Assembly: GCA_963755375.1 (NCBI GenBank)
Contig: CAVWKG010000006.1
Span: 186,001-250,000 of the forward strand
Direction: 5' to 3'
DNA length: 64,000 nucleotides
Source of the DNA: Bog-473 sp963755375
GTDB lineage: Bacteria; Actinomycetota; Acidimicrobiia; Acidimicrobiales; RAAP-2
The first letter of the stretch is position 1, and every line of letters begins with the position of its first letter. Under the pieces are notes generated by a model. The model searched no databases. It saw only the letters and a program-made list of their open reading frames with translations, and had not been told where the DNA came from. This document shows, piece after piece, positions 16,004 through 23,321 of the stretch. A program made the position numbers and the translations under genes.

Positions 16004-16793
16004 GGCGACGCACCGTTTCGAGAATGTCCATCTCCTCACGGACTGCCGCGGCGAAGTCGCCGGCGTAGTCCCGGAAGACGAAGTACCCCCATCTGTCGTA
16101 ACCGCGGCCTCGGTCCCTTACGGGCAGCCATGGAATCGAGGAGGAGAACACGTAGAGCATGTTCTGATTGCCGGCGTATCCCACGGTCGCCGACGAGCCC
16201 TCACGACGGCTCTTCCCCGGTCGTACCCAGTGCTCCTCGCCGTTGGTGTCGACGCGCCCGAGCGTCCAGCCATCACCCTCGAGCAACTCCGTCCAGGTGT
16301 AGTTGGCGTTAAAGAAGGTCACGCACGCGGGCTCGCTGTCGGGACGTGAGGGCTCGGGCAACTCCACATCGGCACGGACCTCGGCGATGTCGAAGGATTC
16401 GCTGGAGTAGAAGACGGCGTGGCCGGGCTTCGGGTGTGCACGCATCCTGCGCTCGCGGCGGATCTCACGCCAGACGAGGTTGTCGTCGTCATGCCTGTGC
16501 ATGTACGCGATCTCGTCGAGTCCCTTCGCTGACTCGTCCGGCAGCAGCGTCTCGCGCAGGTGCAGGCGACGTTTGGCTTCCTCTGAAAGCGAGGAGCGGT
16601 AGCGGCCCGAGTGATCGAACGTGAATGGCTCGCCCATGTAGAGGATCCCCCAGCCACCGGCGGCGGCGGAGTGCACGACGCAGGCCTGCGCGACATCATC
16701 CATTTCTGAGTACCACCCACACATGTCGGCCGCCACGGCCTCGTCGGCGTACCAGCCGTCGAAGTTCCAGCCGAAAAGCTCGGTGGCCATCAC
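15993..16793 (-). CDS. Primase-associated phage protein
   Basis: 266 residues. The segment 'GWTLGRVDTNGEEHWVRPGKSRR', then 'SSATVGYAGNQNMLYVFSSS' and 'WGYFVFRDYAGDFAAAVRE', matches a module found beside or within bifunctional primase/helicase proteins of actinophages. Here it is a separate polypeptide. It ends inside the helicase gene start, so the two probably act as one replication unit. The N-terminal half ('GWYADEAVAADMCGWYSEMDD') is unassigned. Confidence 0.65.
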   Translation of the reverse strand: MMATELFGWNFDGWYADEAVAADMCGWYSEMDDVAQACVVHSAAAGGWGILYMGEPFTFDHSGRYRSSLSEEAKRRLHLRETLLPDESAKGLDEIAYMHRHDDDNLVWREIRRERRMRAHPKPGHAVFYSSESFDIAEVRADVELPEPSRPDSEPACVTFFNANYTWTELLEGDGWTLGRVDTNGEEHWVRPGKSRREGSSATVGYAGNQNMLYVFSSSIPWLPVRDRGRGYDRWGYFVFRDYAGDFAAAVREEMDILETVRRRER

Positions 16794-17167
16794 GACTCAC
16801 GCTCAGCCGGTGCCGGTTGGTACGCGACGAGCCGACCGTGACATCTGAGGCAGATGCCCTTGCCCAGCGCGGCCGTCCGTCGGCACACCAGGCATGGCCC
16901 GCGCTCGGCGGACTGGATGATGGTGGGCATCACGCCTCCCGCCTCTGCCACGTCGCCGCGGGCGCGGCTCTTCCTGCCTGCCGCCAGGGCCTCGAGGAGA
17001 TCGGTTGGGAGGTGGCTTCTTCGCCTCCGTCTGGGCGGTGGCCTCATCACCCGCCGGACGGCGTCTTCGCCCGTGGGGTCGGCGTAGGGCGGTGGTCGCA
17101 TGACCCACCAGACGTCGTCTTCACCCGTGGGGTCGGCGAAGGACGGTGGCGCTTCTTCGTCGGTCAC
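16790..17167 (-). CDS. Small phage protein with internal repeats and a zinc ribbon
   Basis: 125 residues from GTG 17167, which overlaps the previous TGA. The N-terminus holds two near-identical units, 'ADPTGEDDVWWVMRPPP' and 'ADPTGEDAVRRVMRPPP', from a tandem DNA duplication. The C-terminus has 'CLVCRRTAALGKGICLRC', a CxxC...CxxC ribbon. The layout suggests a nucleic-acid binding tail on a flexible repeat arm. ATGA overlap to the next gene. Function unknown. Confidence 0.55.
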   Translation of the reverse strand: MTDEEAPPSFADPTGEDDVWWVMRPPPYADPTGEDAVRRVMRPPPRRRRRSHLPTDLLEALAAGRKSRARGDVAEAGGVMPTIIQSAERGPCLVCRRTAALGKGICLRCHGRLVAYQPAPAERES

Positions 17168-17313
17168 GTCGCCGCCCCTCTGAGGGCGCCAGCCACCTCC
17201 GTCAGGACTCCAGGGTCTTCGACGTGAAACGGCAATCCCTGCTCGGCCGTCGTACGGTCCACGAGACGGTGCGCTCCATCGTCCCCCGCGGGGGACAGCT
17301 CGGCCTCAGGCAT
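17164..17313 (-). CDS. 49-residue protein between Xis and the replication genes
   Basis: 49 residues from ATG 17313 ('MPEAELSPAGDDGAHRL'). It overlaps the upstream excisionase end by 8 bases and the downstream start by GTGA. That tight packing on both sides is the reason to accept so short a gene. Acidic; no motif recognised. Confidence 0.5.
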   Translation of the reverse strand: MPEAELSPAGDDGAHRLVDRTTAEQGLPFHVEDPGVLTEVAGALRGAAT

Positions 17314-17467
17314 CTTCGATGATGCGAATCGAATGACCGATTCGTTCGGCGGGGATCTCTCCGGAGGCGACGAGTCTGTAGACCGTCATCGGGTGAATCC
17401 GGCGGCTCTCGGCGAACTCGCCGACGGTCAGGTAGGACCTCGTGGTTGTTTCGGTCTCAGACGGCAC
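17306..17467 (-). CDS. Excisionase-like HTH protein
   Basis: 53 residues from GTG 17467, preceded by a strong GGAGG with seven bases spacing. 'YLTVGEFAESRRIHPMTVYRLVASGEIPAERIGHSIRI' is the excisionase/MerR-like winged HTH of DNA-binding domain family 17. In phiRv1-type elements the Xis gene sits in this place and directs the serine integrase to excise. It is also the first gene of the long minus-strand operon, downstream of a TATAAT box. Confidence 0.8.
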   Translation of the reverse strand: MPSETETTTRSYLTVGEFAESRRIHPMTVYRLVASGEIPAERIGHSIRIIEDA

Positions 17468-17548
17468 AGGACGACCTCCTTGGAGGCGGTGGGCCGTCTG
17501 GCTGCCCTTGTCCCGGCGATGAAACCGATTCTCTAACTGACGGTGCTC

Positions 17549-17554
17549 ATTATA
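17549..17554 (-). promoter_or_regulatory. -10 box for the early operon
   Basis: A perfect TATAAT on the minus strand, about 80 bases before the Xis-like start, in an otherwise GC-rich region. With an 18-base spacer the best upstream match is TTCTGG, a poor -35, so an activator or an extended element may be needed. It would drive the Xis, primase and helicase genes. Confidence 0.4.
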
Positions 17555-17617
17555 CAACCCGCCGCACCCACCCCAGAACGTTCGTATCGTTTAGCTCCCG
17601 TTACACCCCTCAGTAGA

Positions 17618-18031
17618 ATGACGAGTGCCATGACGCGAAGGAAACTCCGAGACCAACCCGGCAGGGAAGACGCCGCCACGTTTCGGTGCCCGTGCTCCAA
17701 GCTGCTGCTCGAGCTCGCCGAACCCTTGCCCGGGCACATCGACGAGCCCAAGGGCTACCTCGATTGGGCGCTGGTGCCGGCGGCCGACAGCGACGAGAAG
17801 GTGTGGGTCTGGCACCTCCGCCGATGCCCTCGGTGCGACCGCGGGCCGTGGCATGGAACCAAGGCGCAGCTACTCGAGCTTTACCGCCGTGCCGGGCCGA
17901 AGGGCAACCTGACCCTGCCGGATCTCAAGTCAGGCGGACCTATCCCTCCACCTGACGTCCACGCGGCTGTCGTCGAACACCGGCCCACGCCGGTTGGCAG
18001 CGTTCACGGTGATCGCCTCCACCACGGCTGA
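17618..18031 (+). CDS. Cys-rich hypothetical protein
   Basis: 137 residues from ATG 17618 (or 130 from the next in-frame ATG). A possible zinc site is formed by 'FRCPCSKLLLEL' and 'RRCPRCDRGPWHG'. It is the only rightward gene in this part of the element, divergent from the Xis-like gene and convergent with the recombinase, overlapping its 3' end by about 100 bases. It may be a regulator; no family recognised. Confidence 0.5.
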   Translation: MTSAMTRRKLRDQPGREDAATFRCPCSKLLLELAEPLPGHIDEPKGYLDWALVPAADSDEKVWVWHLRRCPRCDRGPWHGTKAQLLELYRRAGPKGNLTLPDLKSGGPIPPPDVHAAVVEHRPTPVGSVHGDRLHHG

Positions 18032-19372
18032 GATCACCGCTCGGCGCCGATCAACGTCGAGGTCGGGCCAGGCAGTCCGGAGCGCACCGGGCTTGGCGTA
18101 GGCGCTGAGCACTCCCGACTGGTCGCGGCGGTACAGGCGCCCCCGCGCTCGAGGTGACCCGGTCCTCGAGTTTGGCTCGGGCCTTCATCCACTCCACCTT
18201 TGTGATCTCCGCGTCGGCGAAGAGCTCGGCCAGCTCGGTGAGCCGGCCTTCGGCCTCGGCCAGCTCTTGGGCTGCCTCGTCATCCTCTTCGACAGATGGG
18301 GAACTCGAGAGCAGCTGCCCCAGCGCCGGCCCATCGAGGCGTAGCAGCACCGCTTCGCTGATCAGTTCCTCCAACGGGGTCGCGGTCACGCTCATGTGCC
18401 CACAGTTCGGATAGCCCGGCCGCTTGGCGCAGCGCCACGTGCCGACGTGGCCACGCGAGCCGTTGGGCTGGCTCCCGTTGCGCGTCATCTTCTCGCCGCA
18501 GTTGCCACAGAGCACCAGTCCGGTGAGCAGGCTCGACCGCACCGGGTTACGGACGCGCTTGCCGTCGAGGGCGGCCACGATCCGCTCGTGCTCGGCGCGC
18601 GTGAAGATGGCCGGCCAGATCCCCCTACCCACGATCTCGCCCCGGTGGCGCCGCAGACCAGCCTGATGCGCCCCGGTGAGCACCTGCTTGACCGTTGTGC
18701 CCGACCACGTAGCGCCTGCCTTCTGGGGGGTGGCCACTCCGGCAGCGTTCCACTGGCGTGCGATCTCGTTAAGGGTCGCACCGGCCAGGACGTCGGCGGC
18801 GCCGGCCTTGAGGAGCGCCGCCTCGTCGGCCACGATAGTCATACCGTCGGCGGTGTAGCCGAACCTTCGGTTGCCCCCGTGTTTGCGCCCCTCGGCCGCC
18901 ACATCGTCGAGCTTGCGCCGGATCCGCCGGGACGTGTCATCGGAGGACTTGGCGGCCACAGCGCCCATGATCGCGCGAGGAGGCGACCGTCGCTGGTGCC
19001 GAGGTCGCAGTCGCCGGCCACCGAGGCGAGGTCCTTCACCCCTGCCCGGTCGCAGACATCGAAGAACCGCTCGAGGTCCCGTGGCTGGCGGTGCAGCCGG
19101 TCGAGGTCGTACACCGCCACCGCCGTGATCTCGCCGGCCTCAAGCGCCTTGAGCATGTTCTCGTACGCGGGTCGGCGCCGACCCGACCACGCGCTGACGT
19201 CGTCATCGGTGAACACCCGGACCACCGGCCAGCCCTTGCGGCCGCACAGGGCCCGGGCATCCTTCTCCTGCCTCTTGACCCCGAGCAGATCGCGACCGTC
19301 GTCCTTGGAGATTCGGCAGTACACGGCCGCCGCCACCGGAACCAGATCCTGAACACGTTCAGCATTTGCCAT
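17930..19372 (-). pseudogene. Large serine recombinase (integrase), two frameshifts
   Basis: A large serine recombinase of about 480 residues. The start is ATG 19372, 42 bp from the right junction. The N-terminal resolvase domain has catalytic Ser22 in 'VYCRISKDDG' and 'YDLDRLHRQPRDLERFF'. The recombinase domain includes 'IRRKLDDVAAEGRKHGGNRRFGY'; the zinc ribbon uses 'CGNCGEKMTR' and 'CAKRPGYPNCG'. A coiled-coil follows, then a tail 'LDVDRRRAVISAVVEAITV'. The frame breaks near 18970-18976 (one base short in GCGCGATC) and at the five-C run 18140-18144 (one base extra), then returns to the original frame. As written it cannot integrate or excise. Sequencing error is a real alternative. Confidence 0.85.
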
Positions 19373-20327
19373 GCCTGGGACAATAGCATGTTTTACCAAT
19401 ACTGTCATTCGAAAGGATCGCCCACGCCTCGTCGACCACCAGGAAGAAACGGCCCCGGCCCGAGGGCGACACTCCGTTGCCGGCGGCCGTCCGGGAGAGC
19501 GCGGCCTGCAACCAGGCGGTGGCGCATGCCATCAGGACGCCCAGGGCGGCGGAGGAGTAGAGCGCGGAGAGGTCGAGGACCACGAACGGCGCGGAGAGGT
19601 CGAGGCCTTGCGTCGTCGGACCGTCGAACATGCCGCAGAGGTCACCGTGCACCAGACGGCGCAGCTCCAGGGCGACATCCCGACCGTCCTCGAGGAGGTC
19701 CCGTTGCCCGGTGCGCAGCGAACGGGCCGCGTCGGCGGTCGGCGTCAGCAGGGCTTCGACCACCACCGGAACCGTCGGGATGGCGGTGCCGGTGGTCTCG
19801 GCGAGCGCGGCGCCCAGCGCGGCGCGCTCGCGGGGGGCCAGGCCCCGGCCGAGACACGCACTGGCCAGGGAGGAGAGCAGTTCCATCCTCCGGCGCCCGG
19901 TGGCGTCGGGTCCGGCCTCGGCGTCACCGTCGACGTCCGGTCCCGGGTCGAGCGGGTTGAGCCGGATCGCCCCGCCCGGCCGCAGGGCCACGGGGCGCAC
20001 GCCCCACGCGCCAGCCAGGTCGCCGTACTCACCCTTGGGATCGACCACCCAGGCCCGGCGGCCGAAGACCGCCTGGCGCCACAGGAACGTCTTGACGAAC
20101 GCGCTCTTGCCCCGGCCGATCTGGCCGAAGACGACCATGTTGGGATTGGACACCACGCCGGCGGCATAGAGCTCGAACGGGTCGAACACGAAGGACCCTC
20201 CCAGCAGGTCGTCACCGATGACCACCCCGCGTCGCCCGAGACCCGCCTCCGCGATGAACGGGTAGGCGGCGCCGAGGTTCCGCGTCGTCACCTGATGGGC
20301 CGGGACCCGGGGCATCCGTTCCCTCAT
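19359..20327 (-). pseudogene. VirB4-like conjugal ATPase, N-terminal fragment
   Basis: Encodes about 304 residues of a VirB4-like T4SS motor from ATG 20327 (MRERMPRVPAHQ), then 13 foreign residues and a stop at 19359 inside the element. Family features present: 'TRNLGAAYPFIAEAGLGRRG', Walker A 'GQIGRGKSA', 'RRAWVVDPKGEYGDLAG', and the start of Walker B 'FFLVVDEAWAIL', where the break occurs. The Walker B helix and everything after it, in the fragment at 4891-5266, are lost. It should be non-functional. Upstream in this operon, a three-gene cassette intervenes before SCO6880. Confidence 0.88.
19397..19420. other. Right attachment junction (att site)
   Basis: Element sequence ends at AG (19414-19415) and host VirB4 sequence resumes as GATCGCCCACGCC. 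The element side carries CAATACT (19397-19403), the inverted partner of AGTATTG at the left end. Joining left host flank, AG and right host flank rebuilds codons for 'AWAILTNL' without loss or gain. Confidence 0.7.
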
Positions 20328-20417
20328 GGCCGGTGAACGGTCGCCCGTGTCCGCGACCGCCTCCGTTACCTTGACGGGGGCGTGACCACGCGCGGTCGCG
20401 GGGAAGGTGGAGCGCAC

Positions 20418-21107
20418 ATGATCCAGCCTGATCGTCCACCCCAGTCCCTGGTGGTGACCCTGGCCGCCCTCACCGTCGTCAGCGGCTTCGTCGACGCGGT
20501 GAGCTTCCTCGGCCTCGGGCACGTGTTCACGGCCAACATGACCGGCAACGTGGCCCTGATCGGGTTCGCCGCGGCCGGCGCGCCCGGGTTCTCGGTGACG
20601 GCCAGCCTGTGCGCCCTTGGTTTCTTCCTCGGTGGCGCCGTGGCCGGGGGCCGCATCGTGCAGAAGGTCGCTTCGCCGCGGAGGTTGCTCCTGGTTGCGA
20701 TGGTGATCGAAGCCGGCTGTACGTCCGCCGCCGCAATCGTCGCCGGCGCGGTCGCGACCATCGGCAGCGGATGGCCCCGCTTCACCGTCATCGCCCTTCT
20801 CGCCGCCGCCATGGGGATCCGGAATGCCGCCGTCCGGCACATCGGGGTTCCCGACATGTCCACGACGGTGCTGACCACGACGTTGACCGGGCTCGCCGCG
20901 CGCTCGCCCTTGGCGGGCGGCACCAATCCGCACGCCCGCCTCGGAGCGACGTCCGTGCTGTCCATGTTCGGCGGCGCACTCGCCGGCGCGCTCCTCGTGC
21001 TGCACGCCGGCGCGACGTGGTCGCTCGGCGTCGCCGCCGGCATCGTCACCCTCACCGCGGTGTTCTTCTCCCGCGAAGCCCCGCTCGAGCTCGGGCTGGC
21101 GGCATGA
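20418..21107 (+). CDS. DUF1275 (YoaK-like) membrane protein
   Basis: About 229 residues from ATG 20418, chosen because AAGGTGGAG precedes it; a GTG at 20382 would add 12 residues. Six or so hydrophobic helices with the family's 'SGFVDAVSFLGLGHVFTANMTGN' near the N-terminus identify DUF1275, an inner-membrane family of unknown transport role. It is divergent from the VirB4 fragment and convergent with the NUDIX gene, so it does not belong to the T4SS transcript. Confidence 0.85.
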   Translation: MIQPDRPPQSLVVTLAALTVVSGFVDAVSFLGLGHVFTANMTGNVALIGFAAAGAPGFSVTASLCALGFFLGGAVAGGRIVQKVASPRRLLLVAMVIEAGCTSAAAIVAGAVATIGSGWPRFTVIALLAAAMGIRNAAVRHIGVPDMSTTVLTTTLTGLAARSPLAGGTNPHARLGATSVLSMFGGALAGALLVLHAGATWSLGVAAGIVTLTAVFFSREAPLELGLAA

Positions 21108-21186
21108 AAGCAACGCCCGCCGGCGCCGCAGCGGACATGCCGTCCGCGCCGCGGCCACGGTGCACGCGCCGCTCGTCGCGTCGGGT

Positions 21187-21672
21187 TCAGACGGGGCGCC
21201 CGTCCTCCAGGTAGAGACAACCCGACTCGGCGGCCAGGGCCGCGCCGACCCGGCGCCGCAACGGGCCGCTGAGCAACCGGAGCGCCTCCACCGGATCCAG
21301 CAGCTGGTACTCGGAGAGCTCCTCCTCCTGCAATGTGATGGAGTCCAACACCGTGTCGGGCAGGACGCCGCAGTCGAAGAGGTAGCGCATCCCGCCGGGC
21401 GAGGACGGCTTGGGTCGGAGGAAGTCCACGGCCACCAGGCGGCCGTGCTCGACGGACAGACCAACTTCCTCGCGCACCTCCCGTCGGCAGGCCTCCCACG
21501 GAGTCTCGCCGTCCGCCTCCATGATCCCGCCCGGAATCGTCCAGTGCTCCTTGTAGGTCGGGTTGGCGATGAGCAGCCGGCCGCGCCCGTCGAAGATCAA
21601 CGCGCCGGCCGACGCCGGGATCCGTGGCAGGACGAAGGGCAGGTCCCCGTCCGTCAGAGCCGACCCGTTCAT
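21187..21672 (-). CDS. NUDIX hydrolase
   Basis: 161 residues. It contains a NUDIX box starting 'GGIMEADGETPWEACRRE' and ending 'VREEVGL', which fits the GX5EX7REUXEEXGU consensus. It would hydrolyse a nucleoside-diphosphate-linked substrate with a divalent metal; the substrate is not predictable. Its ATG overlaps the stop of the sulfatase gene (ATGA), so the two are co-translated. Confidence 0.88.
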   Translation of the reverse strand: MNGSALTDGDLPFVLPRIPASAGALIFDGRGRLLIANPTYKEHWTIPGGIMEADGETPWEACRREVREEVGLSVEHGRLVAVDFLRPKPSSPGGMRYLFDCGVLPDTVLDSITLQEEELSEYQLLDPVEALRLLSGPLRRRVGAALAAESGCLYLEDGRPV

Positions 21673-23282
21673 CCGAGGCCCAGCCGCTCGAGCTGCTCCC
21701 CCGGCGCATCGACGGACCCCAGGGCGTGGCGCAACAGCTCCACCATGTCCGACTCGACCGCGGCACCGACCAGGTTCTCGTTCTCGTCCGGGTCGTTGTC
21801 GAGGTCGAAGAGGAAGTGCGCGTCGACCGCGTTGCGCCCCACCCAGAACGGAAGCCGGTCACCGGGCTCGAAAGGCTGGCGGATCACCGGTACGTCCGAC
21901 CCCGGCATGAAGTCGAGCCGGGCCCGCCGATCCGGCGGGGGCAGGCGAACGACGTCCTCGAGCCCGTGCACCGGCATGGTGGACCAACGGTTCGACCACA
22001 TGGAGAGGGGGAAGTTCTGCCCGTCGGCACCGCGGGCGTACTTGCGACGGCCGTCCGTCACCTGCACCCAGTTTCCGTAGACCCCGCCGATGGCCCACTC
22101 CCGCACCCGGGTGGAGTCCCCGCGCAGCAGTGGGGCCAGGGACGCGCCGTGGGCGGCACCGCGCGGCGCCACCGCGAACACGTCGGCGAGCGTGGCGTTG
22201 AGGTCGACGTTGGTCGTGAGCGCCGCACACTCCGTACCGCCCTGCCTCCCCGGCCAGTGCACCAGCAGGGGGATATGGCCGAGCGGCTCGTACTGCATGA
22301 CGCCTGGCTTGCCCCAGATGTCCTTCTCCCCGAGATAGTGCCCGTGGTCCGTGCACACGATGACCACCGTGCTCTCCCACAGACGGCGCTCGGTGAGCGC
22401 GGCGAACACCTCGCCGGCCCAGTGGTCGATCATGGTGAGCTTGGCGCCGTAGTTGGCCCGGATGTGCCGGCCCTCGCGTTCGCTCAGACGCCCGGCGGCG
22501 ACCGCCCCGACGTCGTAGGGCGGCCAGATCAGCAGTTCTCCCTCCCAGTCCGGGTCGTAGCGCCCGAGCCAGGGGTCGGGCGTGTCGAACGGCTCGTGCG
22601 GATCGAACTCGTCCACGAAGAGGAGGAAGGGGGCGTCGCCGGGCGCTCCGTCACGCAGCCAGCGGGCGGCGGTGCGCATCGTCCTCGGGCCCGGGAAGTC
22701 CTCTTCGGCGCGGAAGAACGTCCGGGAGCGGTCATACGCCCGATCACCCGAATCCGCCCATCCCATTCGGTCGCGCCAGTACCAGCCGCCGTCGCGGGCG
22801 GGCAGGGCGGGCGTCCCGATGTAGCTCGGGTCGGGGTACGTGCGCCACGGGTCACCCTCGTGCCCGCGCACGTAGTCCCATCCGCTGAAGTCCGTGTGAT
22901 AGTTCTCGCCCCCGACCTCGAAGAGATGCGGGTGGTCCGAGACCAGCATGGTCGTCACGCCGGCTCGCCGCAGTTGCTGCGTGATGGGCTCCTCCCAGAT
23001 CTCGATCGAACCCCAGGGCCGCCAGAGGAAGTCGAGCGAGCCGCACAAGATGTCGTGACGCGCCGGCATGCACGGGAGCGAACCGGTGACATGCGACGTG
23101 AAACGCACGCCCCGTTCGCGGGCGAATTGATCGAGGTGCGGTGTGTCGAACTCGGTGCCGCCGTAGCTGCCGAGCATGTGCCGGTTGAGGCTGTCGAGCA
23201 ACAGCACCACGACGTTGCGCGCCGATGTGGTTCCCTGGAGCTCACCCACGGTCCCCTGACCCGAGTCGGTGCGGTCGGCCAC
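21669..23282 (-). CDS. Sulfatase family hydrolase (Cys-type)
   Basis: 537 residues from a GTG. The N-terminal 'NVVVLLLDSLNRHMLGSYGG' carries the metal-binding Asp30. Cys71 in 'LPCMPARHDILCG' matches the C-x-P-x-R formylglycine motif of type I sulfatases. 'VCTDHGHYLGEKDIWGKPG' is the second metal site, and the C-terminal 'HFLFDLDNDPDENENLVG' is typical. No signal peptide is visible, so it is probably cytosolic. No formylglycine-generating enzyme gene is in the window. With the NUDIX gene it forms a cassette lying between two T4SS genes. Confidence 0.9.
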   Translation of the reverse strand: MADRTDSGQGTVGELQGTTSARNVVVLLLDSLNRHMLGSYGGTEFDTPHLDQFARERGVRFTSHVTGSLPCMPARHDILCGSLDFLWRPWGSIEIWEEPITQQLRRAGVTTMLVSDHPHLFEVGGENYHTDFSGWDYVRGHEGDPWRTYPDPSYIGTPALPARDGGWYWRDRMGWADSGDRAYDRSRTFFRAEEDFPGPRTMRTAARWLRDGAPGDAPFLLFVDEFDPHEPFDTPDPWLGRYDPDWEGELLIWPPYDVGAVAAGRLSEREGRHIRANYGAKLTMIDHWAGEVFAALTERRLWESTVVIVCTDHGHYLGEKDIWGKPGVMQYEPLGHIPLLVHWPGRQGGTECAALTTNVDLNATLADVFAVAPRGAAHGASLAPLLRGDSTRVREWAIGGVYGNWVQVTDGRRKYARGADGQNFPLSMWSNRWSTMPVHGLEDVVRLPPPDRRARLDFMPGSDVPVIRQPFEPGDRLPFWVGRNAVDAHFLFDLDNDPDENENLVGAAVESDMVELLRHALGSVDAPGEQLERLGLG

Positions 23283-23321
23283 GGAGTCATGGTAGGGGCG
23301 TCGCTGACCCTTGCTCGCACG

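Larger units (their letters stand above)
5267..19415. mobile_element. phiRv1-like prophage or phage satellite inserted in the VirB4 gene
   Basis: About 14.1 kb between two halves of one host gene. Contents on the minus strand from the right end: large serine recombinase, excisionase-like HTH, primase/helicase module, an iteron-like region, small proteins, HNH endonucleases, terminase small and large subunits, prohead protease. The left 4 kb holds short unknown genes on both strands. The order of integrase, Xis, primase-helicase, HNH and protease resembles the M. tuberculosis prophage-like element phiRv1. No portal, capsid, tail or lysis gene is recognised. That makes it either a satellite needing a helper phage or a prophage that has lost its structural genes. 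Confidence 0.85.

Noticed and set aside
18051..18968. A separate 305-residue recombinase gene
   Set aside because: It is the middle, frameshifted part of one recombinase; its flanks in the other frame supply the resolvase domain and C-terminus.
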